Part shown: positions 47,437 through 57,651 of the stretch, piece by piece
How the letters are laid out: the number at the start of each line of letters is the position of its first letter
How positions within the stretch are numbered: position 1 is the first letter of the stretch
From: Paenibacillus nuruki
GTDB taxonomy: Bacteria; Bacillota; Bacilli; Paenibacillales; Paenibacillaceae
Direction of reading: 5' to 3'
Assembly (NCBI RefSeq): GCF_001721045.1
Contig: NZ_MDER01000022.1
Span: 1-64,000 of the forward strand
DNA length: 64,000 nucleotides
Notes under the pieces: model-generated
The model's database searches: none
Told to the model about the DNA's origin: nothing
The model's input: only the letters and a program-made list of their open reading frames with translations
Program-made: the position numbers and the translations under genes

Positions 47437-48425
47437 CCTTTCGATAACATAGATTTTTTAACTTGCTCATAAATATGATGACTTAACTTATCCGCATCAT
47501 GACGAAGATACGTACCATAAAGTACCAACTTATCCGCGATCACTTTATAACCCAGCGATTCCACTGTTTCTAGATCCAGAATCACTGGCTTGGCTCCTTG
47601 TTCGGCATAGCGCTTTTGCATTTTTAAAGGAATCGGATCGTTGTTCACAATCACATAATCAAATAATCGATGACCGACATGCTCATAGATCGCATTCAAA
47701 TGATCACTCACCGTGTAGTGGTCTGTTTCTCCTGGCTGTGTCATCACATTGCAAATGAATAGCTTGAGGGCTTTGGAATTTAACATCGCTTCTGCAAGCT
47801 TATGCACGAGCAAATTGGGCAACAGACTGGTATACAGACTACCAGGTCCGATCAGAATCGCATCTGCCTGTTCGATCGCAAGTACCGCATCAGGCAAAGG
47901 TTCTACATGATCAGGTTCCAGAAAAATACGTTTGATTTTTTTACCGGCTTCGGGAATCTTAGACTCCCCAGTGACGATAGAGCCATCCTCCATCTCGGCG
48001 TGTAAAATAACAGCCTGTTCTGCTGCTGGAAGCACTTGTCCTCGCACAGCAAATACACGACTCAATTCTCGAACAGCAGTCACGAAATCACCCGATATGT
48101 CTGTCATTGCTGCCAGAATCAGGTTACCTAAGCTATGACCTGCAAGTCCTTCGCCTTTTTGAAAACGATATTTGAGCATGTCTGATAAAAGAGGTTCTAC
48201 ATCTGCTAAAGCGGTAAGTACATTACGAATATCACCGGGTGGCGGCATTTTTAGCTCATCTCGCAGAATCCCTGAACTTCCGCCATCGTCTGCAACAGTG
48301 ACGATAGCGGTAATATCAAGCGGCTTTTCTTTGAGACCTCTAAGCATAACCGATAACCCTGTGCCACCACCCATAACCACGATTCGAGGACGAACCACAG
48401 GTAAAGTGGGTTGTGAAATAGACAT
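47433..48425 (-). CDS. yvcK: YvcK-type gluconeogenesis factor (UDP-sugar-binding)
   Basis: Binds UDP-sugars and is needed for growth on gluconeogenic carbon sources and for cell shape. The Rossmann signature [16 protein letters not shown] is at about residues 17-32, followed by [11 protein letters not shown] and [13 protein letters not shown]. 330 aa from ATG at 48425, which has AAGGAG eight bases upstream; the GTG three codons earlier overlaps it. Coupled to whiA and 12 bases after rapZ. Confidence 0.95.
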   Translation of the reverse strand: MSISQPTLPVVRPRIVVMGGGTGLSVMLRGLKEKPLDITAIVTVADDGGSSGILRDELKMPPPGDIRNVLTALADVEPLLSDMLKYRFQKGEGLAGHSLGNLILAAMTDISGDFVTAVRELSRVFAVRGQVLPAAEQAVILHAEMEDGSIVTGESKIPEAGKKIKRIFLEPDHVEPLPDAVLAIEQADAILIGPGSLYTSLLPNLLVHKLAEAMLNSKALKLFICNVMTQPGETDHYTVSDHLNAIYEHVGHRLFDYVIVNNDPIPLKMQKRYAEQGAKPVILDLETVESLGYKVIADKLVLYGTYLRHDADKLSHHIYEQVKKSMLSKG

Positions 48426-48437
48426 ATCTTTCACTCC

Positions 48438-49331
48438 TTAATGCCGATCACGATCAGCATCCCTATGACTAACACGTACTGTTTCTGTTTCACTTGCACC
48501 AAGCATACGGCCTAAGTACTCAGAAATCGCAACAGAACGATGTTTACCGCCTGTACAGCCAATTCCTATAATAACCTGGCTTTTACCTTCATTCCGGTAA
48601 TGAGGAATTAAAAAGTGTAGCATATCTAATAATTTGGTCAGAAAAGCTTGTGTTTCCGGCCATTTCATTACATATTCGTAGACATCGCTATCTTGCCCAG
48701 TATGAGGTCTTAAGTTATCGATGTAATGAGGATTCGGCAAAAAGCGAACATCAAAAATTAGATCTGCATCGATTGGAATACCGTATTTGAACCCGAATGA
48801 TGTGACGTTGATCGACAAGCGATTCGATTCCAAGTGAGAAAAGCTAGAAATGATTTTCTCTTTTAATTGAGCAGGTTTGATAATACTTGTATCTATAATT
48901 TGAGTCGCTGATGTTTTGAGATCATCTAACATCTGACGTTCTAAACGAATACCATCGAGCGGCATACCTTCAGGCGCTAACGGATGGCGACGTCTGCTTT
49001 CTTTATACCTTTGAACCAATACAGAGTCACTAGAATCCAGAAATAGGATTTCAGAATGAATCGTATAATGGTTTTTGATATAATTCAGGGATTCAGACAG
49101 AGCAGCAAAAAATTCACGTCCGCGTAAATCGATAACCAATGCAACTTTACCGATTTTACCATTGGATTGCTCTATTAATTCAGCGAACTTTGGAATCAGT
49201 ACAGGGGGCAGATTATCTACGCAGAAAAACCCAAGATCTTCAAGGCTCTGTACAGCAATCGTTTTGCCCGCTCCAGACATTCCGGTAATAATAATCATTG
49301 TGGCTATCGATGAATTTTCGCTTTTGCTCAT
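48438..49331 (-). CDS. rapZ: RapZ (YvcJ) nucleotide-binding protein
   Basis: 297 aa, cytoplasmic. P-loop GMSGAGKT at residues 17-24, the family core FCVDNLPPVLIPKF, and the C-terminal IGIGCTGGKHRSVAISEYLG. In E. coli RapZ regulates GlmS through small RNAs; in Bacilli YvcJ is a GTPase or ATPase tied to competence. ATG at 49331 follows GGGAGGG by nine bases. First of the rapZ-yvcK-whiA block and 52 bases after the ROK kinase gene. Confidence 0.95.
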   Translation of the reverse strand: MSKSENSSIATMIIITGMSGAGKTIAVQSLEDLGFFCVDNLPPVLIPKFAELIEQSNGKIGKVALVIDLRGREFFAALSESLNYIKNHYTIHSEILFLDSSDSVLVQRYKESRRRHPLAPEGMPLDGIRLERQMLDDLKTSATQIIDTSIIKPAQLKEKIISSFSHLESNRLSINVTSFGFKYGIPIDADLIFDVRFLPNPHYIDNLRPHTGQDSDVYEYVMKWPETQAFLTKLLDMLHFLIPHYRNEGKSQVIIGIGCTGGKHRSVAISEYLGRMLGASETETVRVSHRDADRDRH

Positions 49332-49383
49332 GCTCAAGTACCCTCCCTTTAACGAATCTAGACTTTGATATGATCTCTATACC

Positions 49384-50331
49384 TTAACGTAACAATAAAC
49401 CAGCTGCTCCAACAATACCTGCATCATTACCAAGCTTCGCAGGAATAATTTCTACTCCACGTTGCAACGGTTCAGGAGTGAGTTCAGCAAATACTCTACG
49501 GATTTCATTGAACAAAATATCGCCTGCTTTGGATACACCGCCACCGATAATAAAGCGTTCTGGATTCAATGTTGCTGCAACAGCAGCCATCGATTTACCA
49601 AGATAAAAAGCAGCACGATTAATAATACGGATACTCACTTCATCGCCTGCTTTAGCTGCATCAAAAATATCTTTTGCAGATACTTTTTCGATGGCAGATA
49701 ATGATGTATGATCGCCACGTTCTACAGCTTCAACGGCCATACGAACAATACCCGTTGCAGAAGATACTGTTTCTAGACAACCCATTTTGCCACAACCACA
49801 TTTAATCGCTTCCAAATCAGGCACAACTGAAATATGACCAATTTCACCAGCTAAACCTGAGAATCCTTGATAAATATGACCATTGACAATAATACCGCCG
49901 CCTACACCTGTACCTAACGTATAACAGACACAATCCGTAATCCCTTTGCCTGCTCCACTCCAAGCTTCACCTAGAGCCGCTACGTTAGCATCATTATCGA
50001 CACGAATTGTTTTGCCTAGACGTTCTTCCAAAATAGCACGGATCGGCACATTCTGAAAATTGATGTTAGGAGCCATCAAAATAACACCAGCACGAACATC
50101 AGTGAAGCCAGCGACACCAGCTCCAACACCTACCACTTGATCCCACTCATAAGGTGATTGCTCTACGATATGACGTACATATTTTTCAATATTACCGATA
50201 ACCGCATCTGAGCTTTTTTCTTTTTCAGTCGGACCTTCGTACGTATGAAGCAATTCTCCTTCTTGATTACAGATACCTACTTTGATAGCTGTACCGCCAA
50301 GATCAACACCAATATAAATATTTTCAGACAT
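49384..50331 (-). CDS. glcK: ROK-family glucokinase
   Basis: Phosphorylates glucose with ATP. 315 aa. Phosphate-binding motif GVDLGGTAIKVGI at residues 8-20, substrate motif NDANVAALGEAW, GTGVGGGIIVNG, EIGHISV and the zinc knuckle CGCGKMGCLE. The ATG at 50331 gives the normal length; the open frame upstream has no similarity. It reads into rapZ, an arrangement common in Paenibacillus. Some ROK kinases accept other sugars, but the full motif set favours glucose. Confidence 0.92.
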   Translation of the reverse strand: MSENIYIGVDLGGTAIKVGICNQEGELLHTYEGPTEKEKSSDAVIGNIEKYVRHIVEQSPYEWDQVVGVGAGVAGFTDVRAGVILMAPNINFQNVPIRAILEERLGKTIRVDNDANVAALGEAWSGAGKGITDCVCYTLGTGVGGGIIVNGHIYQGFSGLAGEIGHISVVPDLEAIKCGCGKMGCLETVSSATGIVRMAVEAVERGDHTSLSAIEKVSAKDIFDAAKAGDEVSIRIINRAAFYLGKSMAAVAATLNPERFIIGGGVSKAGDILFNEIRRVFAELTPEPLQRGVEIIPAKLGNDAGIVGAAGLLLR

Positions 50332-50594
50332 ATGACCGATCCACCTTTTCCATTCAAAGTTTAATAGTTCATGATTTATAAGATCTCTAACCACTACTAT
50401 GATTATATGTCATTGTATCATCCTTCTAGACATAGAAAAGTATACAAAATGATGAATAAATATCATATATAGGATTAGGCTTGAAAATATATAAGATAGA
50501 ACACGATTCAGTTGAATGTACGTATCCCACTATAAGCGAACCTTAGATTCTGGTCAAGCGAACCCACGGCTCTGTTGTCTTGTCTAATCTCACC
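50332..50594. other. Gap between trxB terminator and glucokinase
   Basis: About 260 AT-rich bases in which the promoter of the glucokinase-rapZ block should lie. No clear -35/-10 pair, repeat or RNA was identified. Confidence 0.4.
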
Positions 50595-50618
50595 AAAAAG
50601 GGAGCCATAATGGCTCCC
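50595..50618 (-). terminator. Terminator after trxB
   Basis: GGGAGCCA pairs with TGGCTCCC around a three-base loop, then TTTTTGG on the minus strand, 16 bases after the trxB stop. Confidence 0.85.
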
Positions 50619-50633
50619 TCTCCATCTATGTTC

Positions 50634-51587
50634 TTACTCGTTGAGTGATTCGCTCCAGTCGTGTACCATACTGCCTTCAAGATACTTCTCACAATCCATT
50701 GCAGCCATACAACCACTACCTGCTGCTGTAATCGCTTGACGGTAACGTGTATCTTGCACATCACCACAAGCGAATACGCCTGGGATATTGGTTTCTGTTG
50801 TGCCTGGAGTAACTGTGACATAACCGTGTCCATCCGTATGGATCTGTTCGCCCAAGAAACCAGTGTTCGGTGTATGACCGATCGCTACAAAGACACCGTC
50901 TGCTTCAATGACTTCTTCTTGTCCTGTTTCATTGTTCAGCACTTTTAGACCTTTAACACCCATACCGTCTGATACTACTTCAAGCGGCTTACGGTTTAAC
51001 TGCCATTTGATCTTAGGATTGCCTTGTGCACGATCTTGCATGATTTTGGAAGCACGAAGCTCATCACGACGATTCACGACTGTTACTTCAGTTGCAAAAC
51101 GAGTCAAGAAGCTTGCTTCTTCCATTGCTGAATCGCCGCCACCGACAACAATTAGCTTTTTACCACGGAAAAAGAATCCATCACAAGTCGCACATGTACT
51201 TACACCGCGACCGATATTGTCTTGCTCTCCAGGAATGCCTAGATATCTTGCAGAAGCACCTGTTGAAATAATCACGGATTCGGCTTCTAACTCGCCCATT
51301 CCTTCTACTTTTACTTTAAAAGGACGTTGAGATAGATCAACTTGTTCTACCCATCCTGATTTGAATTCTGCACCAAAACGTTCTGCTTGTTTGCGCATAT
51401 TGTCCATTAATTCAGGTCCCATAATACCTTCTGTAAATCCCGGGAAATTTTCTACTTCTGTGGTTGTAGTCAATTGTCCACCTGGTTGTAGGCCTTCAAT
51501 AATTAACGGTTTTAGATTTGCACGAGCCAAATAAATAGCTGCTGTTAATCCAGCAGGTCCTGTACCAATAACGATTGTTTTATACAT
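50634..51587 (-). CDS. trxB: Thioredoxin reductase
   Basis: NADPH-dependent flavoprotein that reduces thioredoxin. 317 aa. FAD-binding GTGPAG at residues 8-13, redox-active Cys132-Ala-Thr-Cys135 in STCATCDGFF, NADPH-binding VVGGGDSAMEEA, and the C-terminal FACGDVQDTRYRQAITAAGS. AAGGAGGTTTT precedes the ATG. It follows the TPR gene by 49 bases on the same strand and ends with a terminator. Confidence 0.97.
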   Translation of the reverse strand: MYKTIVIGTGPAGLTAAIYLARANLKPLIIEGLQPGGQLTTTTEVENFPGFTEGIMGPELMDNMRKQAERFGAEFKSGWVEQVDLSQRPFKVKVEGMGELEAESVIISTGASARYLGIPGEQDNIGRGVSTCATCDGFFFRGKKLIVVGGGDSAMEEASFLTRFATEVTVVNRRDELRASKIMQDRAQGNPKIKWQLNRKPLEVVSDGMGVKGLKVLNNETGQEEVIEADGVFVAIGHTPNTGFLGEQIHTDGHGYVTVTPGTTETNIPGVFACGDVQDTRYRQAITAAGSGCMAAMDCEKYLEGSMVHDWSESLNE

Positions 51588-51636
51588 AAATAGAAAACCT
51601 CCTTGATGTAGTTAAAAGATATATGTGACAAGCTTT

Positions 51637-53016
51637 CTAATCTACAATAGGTAGACTAGACTTTGCAAGTTCTGTATCCACTCTAAAATAGTCAGTCGGC
51701 AATGTCTGTGCTGTTGTCCATTGTCGTAATACCCGCTTGACTTCAGTACGTAATGTCTCTGAAATCTGTGGCTGGATCAACAATTGGCGTAAAGCTTGAT
51801 ACACTTCATCATTATCATCAAATACGTAAGATTGAAGCGCACGTAGCTGTTGTTGTTCATTTCCATGAGCTAACATATGGAGCAATTGAATATATGTAGG
51901 TTCTGCATACATATAATGTTCAATACTCACGCTGGGATACGCTGTACTTGTTGACGGAGATAACAACTGATACTGATAAGAAGGCATCAATTCACCAAGC
52001 TTAATCTGTTCCAAATGTTCCATATAAAATGCAGGCACTTCCGCTTCTGGCTCAAAGCGCAAAATCATCTGCCATAACTTCTGAGCTTCATCTACCTTTT
52101 GCAAATGACAGGCTGCTGTTGCCGTATAATGATAAATCGCCCATTGATGAACCGACTCTTGCTGTTTGATCAGCTTGCGAAAATACGTGTACGCTAATTG
52201 ATGTTCACCCAGCATACCAAGTGTAGTCGCTAACTTTAACAAATGTTCTTGTTGAAAAGGAATCATTCGTTTCAGAATATTCATACGTTGCTTCACTTGT
52301 TCTGTCTGTCCGAGATGTTGCATCAAAATCACTTGATTACATAACCCATGCAAATGATAAGGATCTTGTAAAAGAACCTCTTCAATCTGTATAGCCGCTT
52401 CTGTAATCTTACCTTGATAGTACAGCGCAATCGCTAACTGATTACGTGCTTCATGCAGATCAGGTTGCACCGCTATGATCTGCTTTAGGCTTTCAGATGC
52501 TTCTGCAAAATGCCCTTGCTGCAATAAACGCTGAGCTGCATCATAATCACTCACAGGTAACTGCGTATGTGAATCGGTACTTGATGAACGCTTCAATTCT
52601 TTATTCAATAGCTCCATCATTTCGCCAGCCTCGTCTAGAAATTGACCTTCTTTATCTAAATCAAGGTAGGTTAACAATGAAGTCTCTGCTTGTTCAAATT
52701 GACTCATATTGGCATAATTATTCGCCATATAAAAATGACATTCAACCATTGCAGGGTCTACGCCGTCCAGAATATCAGCAAGTACTTGGTTCGATCCTTC
52801 ATAATTACCCATCTCAGATAATATACCCGCTAGATTGCAATGATTCACAGGATTATTAGGTTCATATTCAACAGCTTTTTGAAAATATTTCAATGCCTTG
52901 TCATAATGATGACGGTCTAATGAACGGACAGCTCTTTCGAAAAAGAAGTTAGCATCCCAATGAAGAGAGATGACTTTACGCCCATCTTCTTCTACTTTTC
53001 GCTTATAATCATTCAC
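51637..53016 (-). CDS. Tetratricopeptide repeat protein, 459 aa
   Basis: Cytoplasmic TPR scaffold. Repeats are visible from about residue 24 (AVRSLDRHHYDKALKYFQKA, VEYEPNNPVNHCNLAGILSE) through about residue 330, including HFAEASESLKQIIAVQPDLH and GKITEAAIQIEEVLLQDPYH; the last 130 residues are of another, unknown type. Start is GTG at 53014-53016 after AGGAGG with a long 12-base spacing. TPR genes upstream of trxB are typical in Bacilli; partner proteins are unknown. Confidence 0.85.
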   Translation of the reverse strand: MNDYKRKVEEDGRKVISLHWDANFFFERAVRSLDRHHYDKALKYFQKAVEYEPNNPVNHCNLAGILSEMGNYEGSNQVLADILDGVDPAMVECHFYMANNYANMSQFEQAETSLLTYLDLDKEGQFLDEAGEMMELLNKELKRSSSTDSHTQLPVSDYDAAQRLLQQGHFAEASESLKQIIAVQPDLHEARNQLAIALYYQGKITEAAIQIEEVLLQDPYHLHGLCNQVILMQHLGQTEQVKQRMNILKRMIPFQQEHLLKLATTLGMLGEHQLAYTYFRKLIKQQESVHQWAIYHYTATAACHLQKVDEAQKLWQMILRFEPEAEVPAFYMEHLEQIKLGELMPSYQYQLLSPSTSTAYPSVSIEHYMYAEPTYIQLLHMLAHGNEQQQLRALQSYVFDDNDEVYQALRQLLIQPQISETLRTEVKRVLRQWTTAQTLPTDYFRVDTELAKSSLPIVD

Positions 53017-53184
53017 CGGATCAAGGCACCTCCTTTGTTTCTATACCACATTTATCAATAGTTATATCATTTATTTAGAATTAGACGACTATGATTGTCA
53101 TTTAAAAATCATTATCAAGTAAGTATATCATATCCCTCTGACACACTAAAGCTACGGTTCTATCACCCTACTACCAAAGTATAA

Positions 53185-54132
53185 TTAGATCCCTGCATCA
53201 CTGAATAAAGTAGCGATAGAGCCACCTTCCATAATGATGCGTACGGCATGAGCAAGCATCGGCGAAACCGATAATACAGTTAAGCGATCCAGATGTCCTG
53301 GAGGCAGGCTGATCGAATCCGTCACAACCAGTTCACGAATATACGGATGATCCAAACGTTGCAAAGCTGCTCCTGAGAATAGACCATGGGTAGCACAGAC
53401 GATCACTTCTTTGGCTCCACGCTCTTTCAAACTTTCGACTACATTAATAATCGTTGTTCCTGTATCAATCAAGTCTTCTATAATAATAGGTGTTTTGCCT
53501 TCTACATTACCGATCACATGCGTAATAACCGATTCATTATGTGCCGGACGTTTTTTGATCATCATGGCAAAAGGAGAATCCAGACGATTAGCTAACTTCT
53601 CTGCCATAGAAGCTCGGCCAGCGTCAGGAGATACCACGACAGCGTCTTCTATTTTTTTCGTTTTAAGATAACCACTGATCAGATCCAGAGCTGTTAGGTG
53701 ATCGACAGGAATATTGAAAAATCCTTGAATAGCCGATGCGTGCAGATCAATTGTAATCACACGATGAGCACCTACTGTTGTCAGTACATCAGCTACCATT
53801 TTGGCAGAAATCGGTTCACGTGGAGCGGACTTGCGTTCTTGTCTTGCATATCCATAATAAGGAACGATGATATTGATCGTACGCGCAGAAGCACGCTTCG
53901 CCGCATCAATCATCACTAATAATTGGACAAACATTTCATTGATCGGATGCGACAACGATTGCACCAAAAATACATCCATATTACGAATACTTTCTTCATA
54001 ATGAACATAGGTTTCGCCACTTTTGAATTGAGATAATTTAATTTTGCCTAGCTGTACACCGAGTCGCTCGGCAATCTGAGCTGCTAACTCCGGGCAAGAT
54101 GATCCTGAGAAAATACGTAATTTATCTTTCAT
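53185..54132 (-). CDS. prs: Ribose-phosphate pyrophosphokinase (PRPP synthetase)
   Basis: Makes phosphoribosyl pyrophosphate for nucleotide and histidine synthesis. 315 aa. Visible: FKSGETYVHYEESIRNMDVF, the ATP-binding PYYGYARQERK, DLHASAIQGFF, and the PRPP-binding loop IIIEDLIDTGTT. AGGAGGCG precedes the ATG. Read alone, divergent from the MarR locus. Its product is the substrate of HisG, encoded at the right end of the window. Confidence 0.97.
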   Translation of the reverse strand: MKDKLRIFSGSSCPELAAQIAERLGVQLGKIKLSQFKSGETYVHYEESIRNMDVFLVQSLSHPINEMFVQLLVMIDAAKRASARTINIIVPYYGYARQERKSAPREPISAKMVADVLTTVGAHRVITIDLHASAIQGFFNIPVDHLTALDLISGYLKTKKIEDAVVVSPDAGRASMAEKLANRLDSPFAMMIKKRPAHNESVITHVIGNVEGKTPIIIEDLIDTGTTIINVVESLKERGAKEVIVCATHGLFSGAALQRLDHPYIRELVVTDSISLPPGHLDRLTVLSVSPMLAHAVRIIMEGGSIATLFSDAGI

Positions 54133-54276
54133 AAGCGCCTCCTATTTCATATCCAGACTCCGTCAACCTAACATTATATTATCGGTAGTTACAGATAGAT
54201 TAATTATTTCTATCATACCGGAAACCATTATAAAGCGTTAAAGAAAACCATATTCAGAAACTTTCATAAAATTTTC

Positions 54277-54306
54277 TTGACTAAATGTAGTACGGAACCG
54301 TACAAT
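54277..54306 (+). promoter_or_regulatory. Promoter and operator of the marR gene
   Basis: TTGACT (54277-54282), an 18-base spacer, TACAAT (54301-54306). The dyad GTACGG-AA-CCGTAC (54290-54303) fills the spacer and enters the -10, so the regulator should repress itself. The core GTAnTACGGAACCnTAC recurs upstream of the HlyD gene. Confidence 0.75.
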
Positions 54307-54372
54307 ATGTTAATCAAGTCATAAGCCGTTATTATTGAAATGTTAGTTTTGCCCTAAAGAAAGGTGAAGAAA

Positions 54373-54894
54373 ATGTCGATAATAGAATCATCTGATGAGC
54401 ACACTCCATCGGAAGAGATGGACAAATTAAGCGAATTAAGTAAATTATACCCTGATTTCAATATCGATTGTATGCGTACTTCGATTTTATTAATTCGTAC
54501 TTCGCATGAAATATTTAATGAAACATCCACTTTGCTTGCTAGACATGGACTATCACCAAGTAAAATGCGTATTTTGGTGCCATTATTGTTACGCAAAAAA
54601 CCGCTACAACCTTCCGATCTTGCTGAATATTCAGGTGTAACTCGTTCAACAATGACTGGACTCATTAATGGTCTGGAAAAAGACGGATTAATTCGACGTG
54701 GTGCACATGAGGATCGCCGAATGACCTCTATTCATTTAACCGATGAAGGTAAGCAATTGATTCATGACACCCTTCCTATCTATATGGAACAGATTGATAG
54801 AATGATGTCTCAGCTAACCGATGATGAACAAAAAGTGCTACATCGTTTATTGTACAAGATTCAAGCAGGACTAGAAACATCTAAACAAGGTTAA
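54373..54894 (+). CDS. MarR-family transcriptional regulator
   Basis: Winged-helix repressor of 173 aa. The DNA-binding part is about residues 65-125: LQPSDLAEYSGVTRSTMTGL, INGLEKDGLIRR and the wing HEDRRMTSIHLT. Flanking helices form the dimer. ATG at 54373 lies seven bases after AAAGGTG; the GTG three codons earlier overlaps that site. First gene of an export locus with HlyD and ABC2 proteins, and probably repressor of both its own and the HlyD promoter through the shared operator. Confidence 0.92.
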   Translation: MSIIESSDEHTPSEEMDKLSELSKLYPDFNIDCMRTSILLIRTSHEIFNETSTLLARHGLSPSKMRILVPLLLRKKPLQPSDLAEYSGVTRSTMTGLINGLEKDGLIRRGAHEDRRMTSIHLTDEGKQLIHDTLPIYMEQIDRMMSQLTDDEQKVLHRLLYKIQAGLETSKQG

Positions 54895-54902
54895 CTTTTT
54901 TT

Positions 54903-54930
54903 TTGGCAAAGTAATACGGAACCTTACTAT
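54903..54930 (+). promoter_or_regulatory. Promoter and operator before the HlyD-like gene
   Basis: TTGGCA (54903-54908), a 16-base spacer, TACTAT (54925-54930), overlapped by GTAATACGGAACCTTAC (54911-54927), a 15-of-17 match to the site before marR. Confidence 0.7.
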
Positions 54931-55032
54931 CAGCCCCCGTACCATATCTTTTTAAGATAACGTCGAGGAGATAGTTTGAATTTTATATTAAAAAAATGAT
55001 ATTTAATTGATGAAGAACAGGAGCACAAACAA

Positions 55033-56343
55033 GTGAAAATCGTAAAACTAATCCCTATTGTTGTATTAATAGCTGCCCTAGGTATAGGTGGATACTTACT
55101 AACTATGCATGGTAAAGATGCTGTCTCTATGGCTGCTCTCAAAAAAGAAGGTGTCCTCACTATTGATACTGTGAACAGTTCATTTGAAGGACAAGCTGGT
55201 AAATTAAGCTCTGTTAAAGTTATCGAAGAGCAACGTGTGAAAAAAGGACAAGTTCTGATGACGTTAGATACCAATGATATTGATTTGCAAATCAAAGGAA
55301 TCAAAGAACAAATGTCTCAAGTCGATGTCCAAATCAGTCAAGCTAGAAGCTCTTTAACCAGTCAAGCTAATAAATTAGCAGAACAAGAAGCCAATGCTAA
55401 ATTAAATATTCAAGCGGCTCAACTAGCAGAGACTCAAGTCAATCAAGGCGCTCGTGCCGAAGATATTACCAGCCAAGAAATCGCTGTCGATTCGGCTAAA
55501 AAATCAGTCGAAATTGCGAATAATTCAGTGACTTCTGCACAAACGGCTGTATCAGCTGCTCAACAAGCTGCTGATTTCGCTCAAACTAGCTTTGATCGTA
55601 ACAAATCTCTTTTTGATAATGGATTAGCTACACAAGCGAGTGTAGATAGTGCTCAAAATGCTGTAGATACCGCAAATAAACAATTACAAAGCGCACAAGA
55701 TCAATTAGCGACTGCGCAAAAACAAGTAGAACTCACAGGTAATCAAGTAAAAGCACAAGAAACTGCACTTGAAAAAATGAAAAATGGAGCAACTGCTGAA
55801 GATCGTGAGCAAGCTAGTCTCAAAGTAGCACAAGCTCAACAAGCTTTAAAACAAATTCAACAAGGGCAAGAAGATATCGGTAACGGTAAATACAATATCG
55901 AATTATTACAAAAACAAAAAGATTCATTGCAAATCAACCTAGATACATTAAACGTTCAAAAAAATCGTCGTGTGCTAAAAGCAGCGGTAGACGGTAAAGT
56001 AACTCGTGTCGTACCCAAAGTAGGCGAAAACGTTTCTGCGGGTACACCGGTAGTCGTGATCGAAACAGGTAAATTGTATTATGACCTTTATGTTGGCGAA
56101 GAAAATATCAAAACGTTCAAAGCTGGCGCTAAAGTGAAAACAGATGTGATTTCACTTAATAAAGATGTACAAGGTACTGTTCGTTATATTACATCTGCAC
56201 CACAGTATGCTGCTTTGCGGATGAGTCGTGAAAAAGGTCAAGCCGACACAACTTCTTTCATTGTGCGTGTCGATGTGAAACGCACATCTGAATTGCTGCC
56301 GGGAATGACGGTGGAGGTTCTAACCAATGAAAGCAATAATTGA
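55033..56343 (+). CDS. HlyD-family membrane fusion/efflux adaptor protein
   Basis: A 436-residue periplasm-facing-type adaptor, here anchored by one N-terminal helix (about residues 5-26). A split biotinyl-lipoyl-like domain begins at SSFEGQAGKLSSVKVIEEQ and resumes at AAVDGKVTRVVPKVGENV (about 315-345). Between them is a long Ala/Gln-rich coiled coil (about 80-310, AQTAVSAAQQAADFAQTSFD). The C-terminal beta domain has LPGMTVEV. Start is GTG after AGGAG. Its stop overlaps the ABC2 permease start by 17 bases, so they are coupled and probably form one exporter. Confidence 0.88.
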   Translation: MKIVKLIPIVVLIAALGIGGYLLTMHGKDAVSMAALKKEGVLTIDTVNSSFEGQAGKLSSVKVIEEQRVKKGQVLMTLDTNDIDLQIKGIKEQMSQVDVQISQARSSLTSQANKLAEQEANAKLNIQAAQLAETQVNQGARAEDITSQEIAVDSAKKSVEIANNSVTSAQTAVSAAQQAADFAQTSFDRNKSLFDNGLATQASVDSAQNAVDTANKQLQSAQDQLATAQKQVELTGNQVKAQETALEKMKNGATAEDREQASLKVAQAQQALKQIQQGQEDIGNGKYNIELLQKQKDSLQINLDTLNVQKNRRVLKAAVDGKVTRVVPKVGENVSAGTPVVVIETGKLYYDLYVGEENIKTFKAGAKVKTDVISLNKDVQGTVRYITSAPQYAALRMSREKGQADTTSFIVRVDVKRTSELLPGMTVEVLTNESNN

Positions 56344-57595
56344 TGAATTCAAGCTCATTCTGAATGGTAAATTTATTTTTATTATCATTATTGCTCCATT
56401 GATTATTTCAGCCGCTTTTGGCTATGTTTTTAAAAACAATCAATTAAATGAAGCACCTGTTGCTGTGGTCGATATGGATCACAGCACATACAGTCAACAT
56501 CTGATTGAACAGCTCGATGCGGATCAGTATATTGATATTAATTACATTACGTACAACTACACAGATCCAAATGATTTTTTATACAATGAAAAATATTTAG
56601 GTGTTATTTATTTGCCAGCCGGCTTAGAGAAAGCGCGTGCTCAAGGGAACCAAAGCAATATTGGATTCTACGTGGATACAGCTTTGTCGACAGCGACTGC
56701 TAGCTTGCGTACAGGGGCTACTGAAGTCATCACAGCAGAGAACTCTACTGCTTCTTCAGGAAAGCTTGTAGCGATGGGACTGAACGCTACACAGGCTACT
56801 AATTTATCTACAGGACTCAATTTGCAGACTCGATTATTGTATAACCCTACGAATAACATGTTAATGAGTTCAGTTATCGGATTTGTAAATACGGTGTTTC
56901 TATCGATTCTAGGTGGAGCCACACTGGGGATCGTACCGCGTCTACGTGAACAAGGTTTACTTGCAGGTATGGTGCAGAAACCACTTAGCATCGTTTTCCG
57001 GGTTATCCCTTACTCTTTAATTGCGACAGCTTCGATGTACTTGGTTATGGGTTGTCTCAAACAAGTAGGCGGATTACGATTTGAAGCGAATGTATTTCAG
57101 TTATTTATTCCATTCATTATGTATACTATCGCTTTATCGTTGCTATGTATGATGGTCGGTTGGAGTGCTTCCTCTCCTGCCAAAGCAGCAGGTCGAATTA
57201 CGATGATCCTGTTACCATCCTTTATTTTAAGTGGTGCTCAGATTCCTGTAGCGTTGTTACCACCTATTTTGCAACAGGTCAGTCATGCATTACCTCTATC
57301 CTGGCATTTCAAATTTTTACGCGGACTTGGTTTCCGTGGTGGAGATCTAAAATACTTTTCACAAGAGCTAGGTGGATTCTTGATTCTTATCACTTGTATT
57401 CTGTTTGTGATCTTCTTACTGATCTTGAACGAGCGTCGTAAAGCACGCAAAGCTGAACGGGATGGTGTGAATACTCTACCTGAAGGACCTACAGATAGTG
57501 GTACAACTGTCGTTACATCTGATACTGGTGTGAATACAACATCTACTGATTCATCTGCTACTTTACCTTCTGGTGGTAAACCACAAAAAGTATAA
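56327..57595 (+). CDS. ABC-2 type membrane permease
   Basis: A 422-residue membrane protein of the YhaP/YbhR-like ABC-2 group: one N-terminal helix (about 14-33), a long extracellular domain (about 35-185), then about five helices (185-385, LGIVPRLREQGLLAGM, then ILSGAQIPVALLPPILQQ) and a Ser/Thr-rich acidic tail. These proteins usually work with an ABC ATPase, and none is encoded in this locus, so the ATPase must come from elsewhere or energy coupling differs. Partner of the HlyD protein upstream; regulated by the MarR protein (inference). Substrate unknown. Confidence 0.87.
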   Translation: MKAIIDEFKLILNGKFIFIIIIAPLIISAAFGYVFKNNQLNEAPVAVVDMDHSTYSQHLIEQLDADQYIDINYITYNYTDPNDFLYNEKYLGVIYLPAGLEKARAQGNQSNIGFYVDTALSTATASLRTGATEVITAENSTASSGKLVAMGLNATQATNLSTGLNLQTRLLYNPTNNMLMSSVIGFVNTVFLSILGGATLGIVPRLREQGLLAGMVQKPLSIVFRVIPYSLIATASMYLVMGCLKQVGGLRFEANVFQLFIPFIMYTIALSLLCMMVGWSASSPAKAAGRITMILLPSFILSGAQIPVALLPPILQQVSHALPLSWHFKFLRGLGFRGGDLKYFSQELGGFLILITCILFVIFLLILNERRKARKAERDGVNTLPEGPTDSGTTVVTSDTGVNTTSTDSSATLPSGGKPQKV

Positions 57596-57651
57596 TCGTA
57601 CTCGTAAGTACATTTCAAACAAGACCAATAATATAGCCTGATATACCATAT

